Positions 61,262 to 64,000 of a stretch of DNA of 64,000 nucleotides are shown piece after piece. The DNA is from Maritalea sp051251695 (GTDB lineage: Bacteria > Pseudomonadota > Alphaproteobacteria > Rhizobiales > Devosiaceae). The notes below the pieces were generated by a model. It saw nothing but the letters and a program-made list of their open reading frames with translations. It ran no database searches and had not been told where the DNA came from. Positions within the stretch are counted from its first letter, which is position 1, and every line of letters begins with the position of its first letter. A program made the position numbers and the translations under genes. The DNA is taken from contig NZ_JBPOEU010000004.1 in the NCBI RefSeq assembly GCF_051251695.1, positions 109,553 to 173,552 on the forward strand, written 5' to 3'.

Positions 61262-62014
61262 ATGAATAATCAATCTGTTGATGCGCCTCAGGATGTGCTG
61301 CGGCTACAAAATATCCACAAATCTTTTGGCGGTATTGTCGCGATCGAGGATTTTTCGCTCGACTTGAAAGCGGGCGAAATTGTTGCGCTTGTGGGCGACA
61401 ATGGCGCGGGTAAATCAACCCTGATTAAAATCATTTCAGGTGTTTATAGCCCAACCTCGGGCGCAATTTCGTTCGATGGCAATGAAGTGAATTTCAAAGA
61501 TGCAACGCAAGCGCGCGCATCCGGCATCGAAGTTGTCTACCAAGATCTTGCCTTGGCCGATGAACAGGCTGTCTATATGAATATGTTTTTAGGACGAGAG
61601 CAAACACGAGGTCCACTAGGCCAACTGGACCGTAAAAAAATGATTGCGGAAACCGAACAACTGGTTGAAGAACTCGATGTCCGCATTCCATCCGCACGCA
61701 CGACCATTCGCAACTTATCCGGCGGCCAACGCCAAGGCGTAGCAATTGCACGGGCAACCCATTGGGCAAAAAAGCTGGTACTGTTGGACGAGCCAACGGC
61801 GGCGTTGGGCGTGGCGGAGACCGCAAAAGTTGAAAAGCTTGTCGCAAGCCTGAAAGAACGAGATCTGGCCGTGCTGATCATCAGTCATAGTTTAGATCAG
61901 GTGTTCCGCCTATCGGACCGGATTTGTGTGCTGCGCCGTGGCCAACAAATCGGCATTCGCGAAACTGCAAAAACAGACAAAAACGAAATCGTTTCAATGA
62001 TCACTGGGGTTTGA
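61262..62014 (+). CDS. ABC transporter ATP-binding protein (single NBD)
   Basis: A 250-residue ATPase. Walker A is GDNGAGKSTL (near 46-55), the signature is LSGGQRQGV (near 149-157), Walker B is LVLLDEPTAALG, and the switch His is in ISHSLDQ. It has one nucleotide-binding domain, unlike the double-domain RbsA of many CUT2 systems, and so resembles FrcA. It is the last gene of the ROK operon, 4 bp after yhfX. Confidence 0.92.
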   Translation: MNNQSVDAPQDVLRLQNIHKSFGGIVAIEDFSLDLKAGEIVALVGDNGAGKSTLIKIISGVYSPTSGAISFDGNEVNFKDATQARASGIEVVYQDLALADEQAVYMNMFLGREQTRGPLGQLDRKKMIAETEQLVEELDVRIPSARTTIRNLSGGQRQGVAIARATHWAKKLVLLDEPTAALGVAETAKVEKLVASLKERDLAVLIISHSLDQVFRLSDRICVLRRGQQIGIRETAKTDKNEIVSMITGV

Positions 62015-62195
62015 TGTGCTGAAGTTTTCGGACAACCCGTTTTAAAAGGAAATTCTAGCCAAAAGTGTGAAAGCGCAGCGCCTGTCTTTGTGCCAACTCA
62101 TATCGACATCTCGTCCAGCAAAACTACAACTAGACCCCTTAGAATGGATTCTGCGCTAACTTGAAAACACACAAACCCAGCTAAAACAGAAAAGC
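62015..62195. other. intergenic region between convergent genes, no gene seen
   Basis: This 181-bp gap separates the convergent ABC ATPase and MYG1 genes. I see no strong hairpin, repeat or RNA gene in it, although a terminator for both would be expected. Confidence 0.4.
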
Positions 62196-63113
62196 TTATC
62201 GGATGGCTTTCACGGCAAGTTCTGCCATTTTCATGATCGCGTCGCGTGAGCTTGCGACGGCGATAAAGCGTGCATTGTGGCAAAATTTGGCGCCTTTAAC
62301 ACCGCTTGCATCTTCAAGCGCCGTATCTGTCAGACCTGCCCACTCGGCAGGTAAATCGGCGCGTTGCTCAAATGTATCACTCGACAATTTGATCCCATTC
62401 AGCGTCCAATCTTCTCCACGCGGATACACGACGAAAAGCATGTGATCGGCACCGGCTTTATCAAGGGCGGATCGGTAGGGCATACCCGAAGGCAGCTCGA
62501 GGACAGGCGATGAGCCTGCTTTGGTGATAGCGTCCAAAACGATACTCTGCGCGCGGGCTTTGGCAGCAAGGTTGAGGATACTTGCCTCTATAAATCGGCG
62601 TGCAATAGGTAATGCGGCAACAAACGCCTCATCATCAGCCGTTGGTGATGGATCGTCAAACACGGGTTTCAAACTACCCAAAAGCGAAGGAAGAGTTAGG
62701 TCTGAAAGCGGCCCAGCAACAGAAGGCTCGATCGCGCCGTTATCCAAAAGGTCGATTGGCCGCACAAACTTGTTGTCAAAAGCCAAATGGATGATTTCAA
62801 TATCATGCGCAGGCACAAAGATCGCCGCCAGATATTCCCGCCCATAATGGGCCCAAATCAAACCGAATGAGCTGAACGGTTGGCCATCTTCACGCAGTGG
62901 ACTTGGCCGCTGGTGGTGGTCAAAAATCTGGGCTTTGGCATTAAAGTCGCCACCGACGTCATATATGACCTTATCGGCTGCGGGAACAAGCCAATGTGGG
63001 TCGCGGCTACGCACCAATGTGGCGTTAGGGAAAAGGCGTGTGAGCACGACGGAGGACATCAACTCATCTGCATGGAAACCGCCAGAATGGGTAACTAGAT
63101 GTTCGATGGTCAT
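62196..63113 (-). CDS. MYG1/UPF0160-family DHH-like hydrolase
   Basis: A protein of 305 residues from ATG 63113, preceded by GGAGTGCCTGTC. It begins TIEHLVTHSGGFHADELMSS with the metal-binding His and Asp of DHH-type enzymes. AQIFDHHQR gives the DHH-like motif near 69-77, and SSFGLIWAHYGREYL is a family signature. Eukaryotic MYG1 is a 3'-5' RNA exonuclease; the bacterial role is not settled. The IS end lies only 76 bp upstream of its start. Confidence 0.88.
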   Translation of the reverse strand: MTIEHLVTHSGGFHADELMSSVVLTRLFPNATLVRSRDPHWLVPAADKVIYDVGGDFNAKAQIFDHHQRPSPLREDGQPFSSFGLIWAHYGREYLAAIFVPAHDIEIIHLAFDNKFVRPIDLLDNGAIEPSVAGPLSDLTLPSLLGSLKPVFDDPSPTADDEAFVAALPIARRFIEASILNLAAKARAQSIVLDAITKAGSSPVLELPSGMPYRSALDKAGADHMLFVVYPRGEDWTLNGIKLSSDTFEQRADLPAEWAGLTDTALEDASGVKGAKFCHNARFIAVASSRDAIMKMAELAVKAIR

Positions 63114-63223
63114 GACAGGCACTCCAAAGGCTAGCACGTCTTAAATCCATCCCGCGCTTCCGCGTGAGGGATAGTTTCAACGTTGGTCTGAATAGCCCCG
63201 TGTTTCCTAGACATTCTGCGGGT

Positions 63224-63919
63224 TCAGTTTTTGCTGCTTTTCAAAGTCTGCGGGTGAGACATCCCATTGTTTGCGTGTTTGCGTTTCGGATTGTAGAACA
63301 TTTCGATGTAATCGAACACGTCTGACCTTGCTGCATCGCGCGTCTTGTATGTTTTTCTGCGGATACGCTCGCGTTTGAGCAGACTGAAGGAGTTTTCTAC
63401 AACGGCATTGTCGTGGCAGTTTCCACGACGGCTCATAGAGTGCTCAAGGTTATGTTGTTTGAGAAACGATGCCCAATCCATGCTGGTGAATTGTGAACCT
63501 TGATCTGAATGGATCAAGACTTTGTTTACCGGTTTCCTTCGCCAAACAGCCATGAGTAATGCCTGCAAAACAAGATATGTTGTCTGGCGGCTTTGCATTG
63601 ACCAGCCCACAATATGACGAGAGAAAAGGTCGATGACGACTGCCAGATAAGCAAATCCCTCATAGGTTTTAATATTAGTGACGTCTGTGACCCAAGCCGT
63701 GTCTGGCGTAGCCACTTCAAATCGACGATCCAATGTGTTGTCGACAACAATTGATGGACGTCCACCATACTTCCCAGGTCGGCGTTTGTCTTCAACAGCA
63801 CGCTTGCTGAACGGTCGTTTTAACCACGCGTAGAAGCCGCTGGGATGGACACACAGCAATCGACACATAATACGAACTGTGAATGCTAAGCGATGCTCCT
63901 TGATAAAGGCGTACTTCAC
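63224..63919 (-). pseudogene. IS3 transposase OrfB, internally deleted and frameshifted near the end
   Basis: The 231-residue product has the N-terminal IMCRLLCVHPSGFYAWLKRP and the rve/DDE core with DTAWVTDVTNI, IHSDQGSQFTS and GNCHDNAVVENSF. Between EDKR and RPGKYGG (about residues 43-49) the roughly 57-residue HTH_21 segment normally present in such OrfB proteins is missing, with the frame kept. The C-terminus turns into SHPQTLKSSKN; removing two bases near 63252-63256 would restore MSPADFEKQQKLNPQNV and a stop at 63207. The gene starts at GTG 63919, overlapping orfA. Confidence 0.8.
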
Positions 63920-64000
63920 TTTGCATCTCTGGCGAAGTACACCGTTGCCTTTTTTAGAATGTCGCGCTCCTCGGTGACGCGCGCAAGCTCCTGCTTCAGT
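63916..64000 (-). CDS. IS3 OrfA, C-terminal fragment at the window edge
   Basis: The last 27 codons read LKQELARVTEERDILKKATV and then YFARDAK, the standard leucine-zipper end of IS3-family OrfA. The stop TGA (63916-63918) overlaps the orfB start. A slippery AAAAAAGG lies at about 63948-63955, the classic site for the programmed -1 frameshift that makes OrfAB. Confidence 0.85.
   Translation of the reverse strand, partial: LKQELARVTEERDILKKATVYFARDAK

Larger units (their letters stand above)
63189..64000 (-). mobile_element. IS3-family insertion sequence, one end visible
   Basis: An IS3-type element runs off the right edge. Its terminus is probably at 63189, where TGAATAGCCCCGTGTTTCC starts with the 5'-TG typical of the family's inverted repeats. 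It carries the end of orfA and the whole of orfB on the minus strand. The second inverted repeat and any target-site duplication are outside the window. The transposase appears damaged (see its entry). Confidence 0.85.

Noticed and set aside
1..64000. tRNA, rRNA or prophage genes
   Set aside because: No cloverleaf-like sequence was noticed in the intergenic gaps I read, and no integrase or phage structural genes are present.

Overview
The window reads as chromosomal DNA of an alphaproteobacterium of moderate GC content. The support is the hybrid Cob/Cbi cobalamin gene set, the split tRNA-modification gene mnmD, a TRAP transporter, an Irr/ICE-like iron box and intergenic palindromes of the kind common in Hyphomicrobiales and relatives. 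The genus cannot be named from sequence alone. Genes are tightly packed, with many 1-20 bp overlaps. I see no rRNA, tRNA or CRISPR array.

Region 1 (1-9225) is a corrin-ring cobalamin cluster. cobA (cut by the left edge) is divergent from cbiD-cobK. A minus-strand operon follows: small membrane protein, cbiX, cobH, cobL, cobI, a cbiG-cobJ fusion and cobM, led by a divergent cobalamin-riboswitch-like element. Region 1b (39520-46975) holds cobO, cobN and cobW behind one clear cobalamin riboswitch, and cbiM behind a second, with mnmD between them. The set combines markers of early cobalt insertion (CbiX, CbiD, CbiG) with CobN, the large subunit of the late cobaltochelatase.

Region 2 (9357-15699) is mixed: a membrane GGDEF protein, a tandem-HD protein, a MerR regulator divergent from a short CDF cation transporter with a textbook MerR operator between them, a DUF1697 protein, a HAD phosphatase and an FAD/NAD(P)-binding protein.

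Region 3 (15721-38343) is a phenylacetate catabolic island. The minus-strand paaG-paaI-paaJ-paaK-tetR run continues into a TRAP transporter. It is divergent from a hydratase/dehydrogenase fusion, a cytochrome P450, paaZ and paaX. The ring epoxidase operon paaABCDE follows. An IorA-IorB-type indolepyruvate:ferredoxin oxidoreductase with a divergent Lrp regulator could feed arylacetyl-CoA into the same pathway.

Region 4 (38340-39508 and 45239-49331) holds housekeeping genes: rhodanese, GNAT, Nudix, mnmD, an FAD oxidoreductase and a JmjC/cupin-like protein.

Region 5 (49411-54539) is an iron-associated operon (imelysin, di-haem cytochrome, second imelysin, DUF1513 Tat protein) behind a near-perfect Irr/ICE-like box.

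Region 6 (54563-62014) has a cupin-XRE regulator and then an operon of ROK regulator, M20 deacylase, periplasmic binding protein, ABC permease, YhfX-like PLP enzyme and ABC ATPase. A 17-bp perfect inverted repeat overlaps its promoter. This is the best candidate for an uncharacterised catabolic system here. The right edge has a MYG1 homologue and an IS3-family element whose transposase looks internally deleted and frameshifted.
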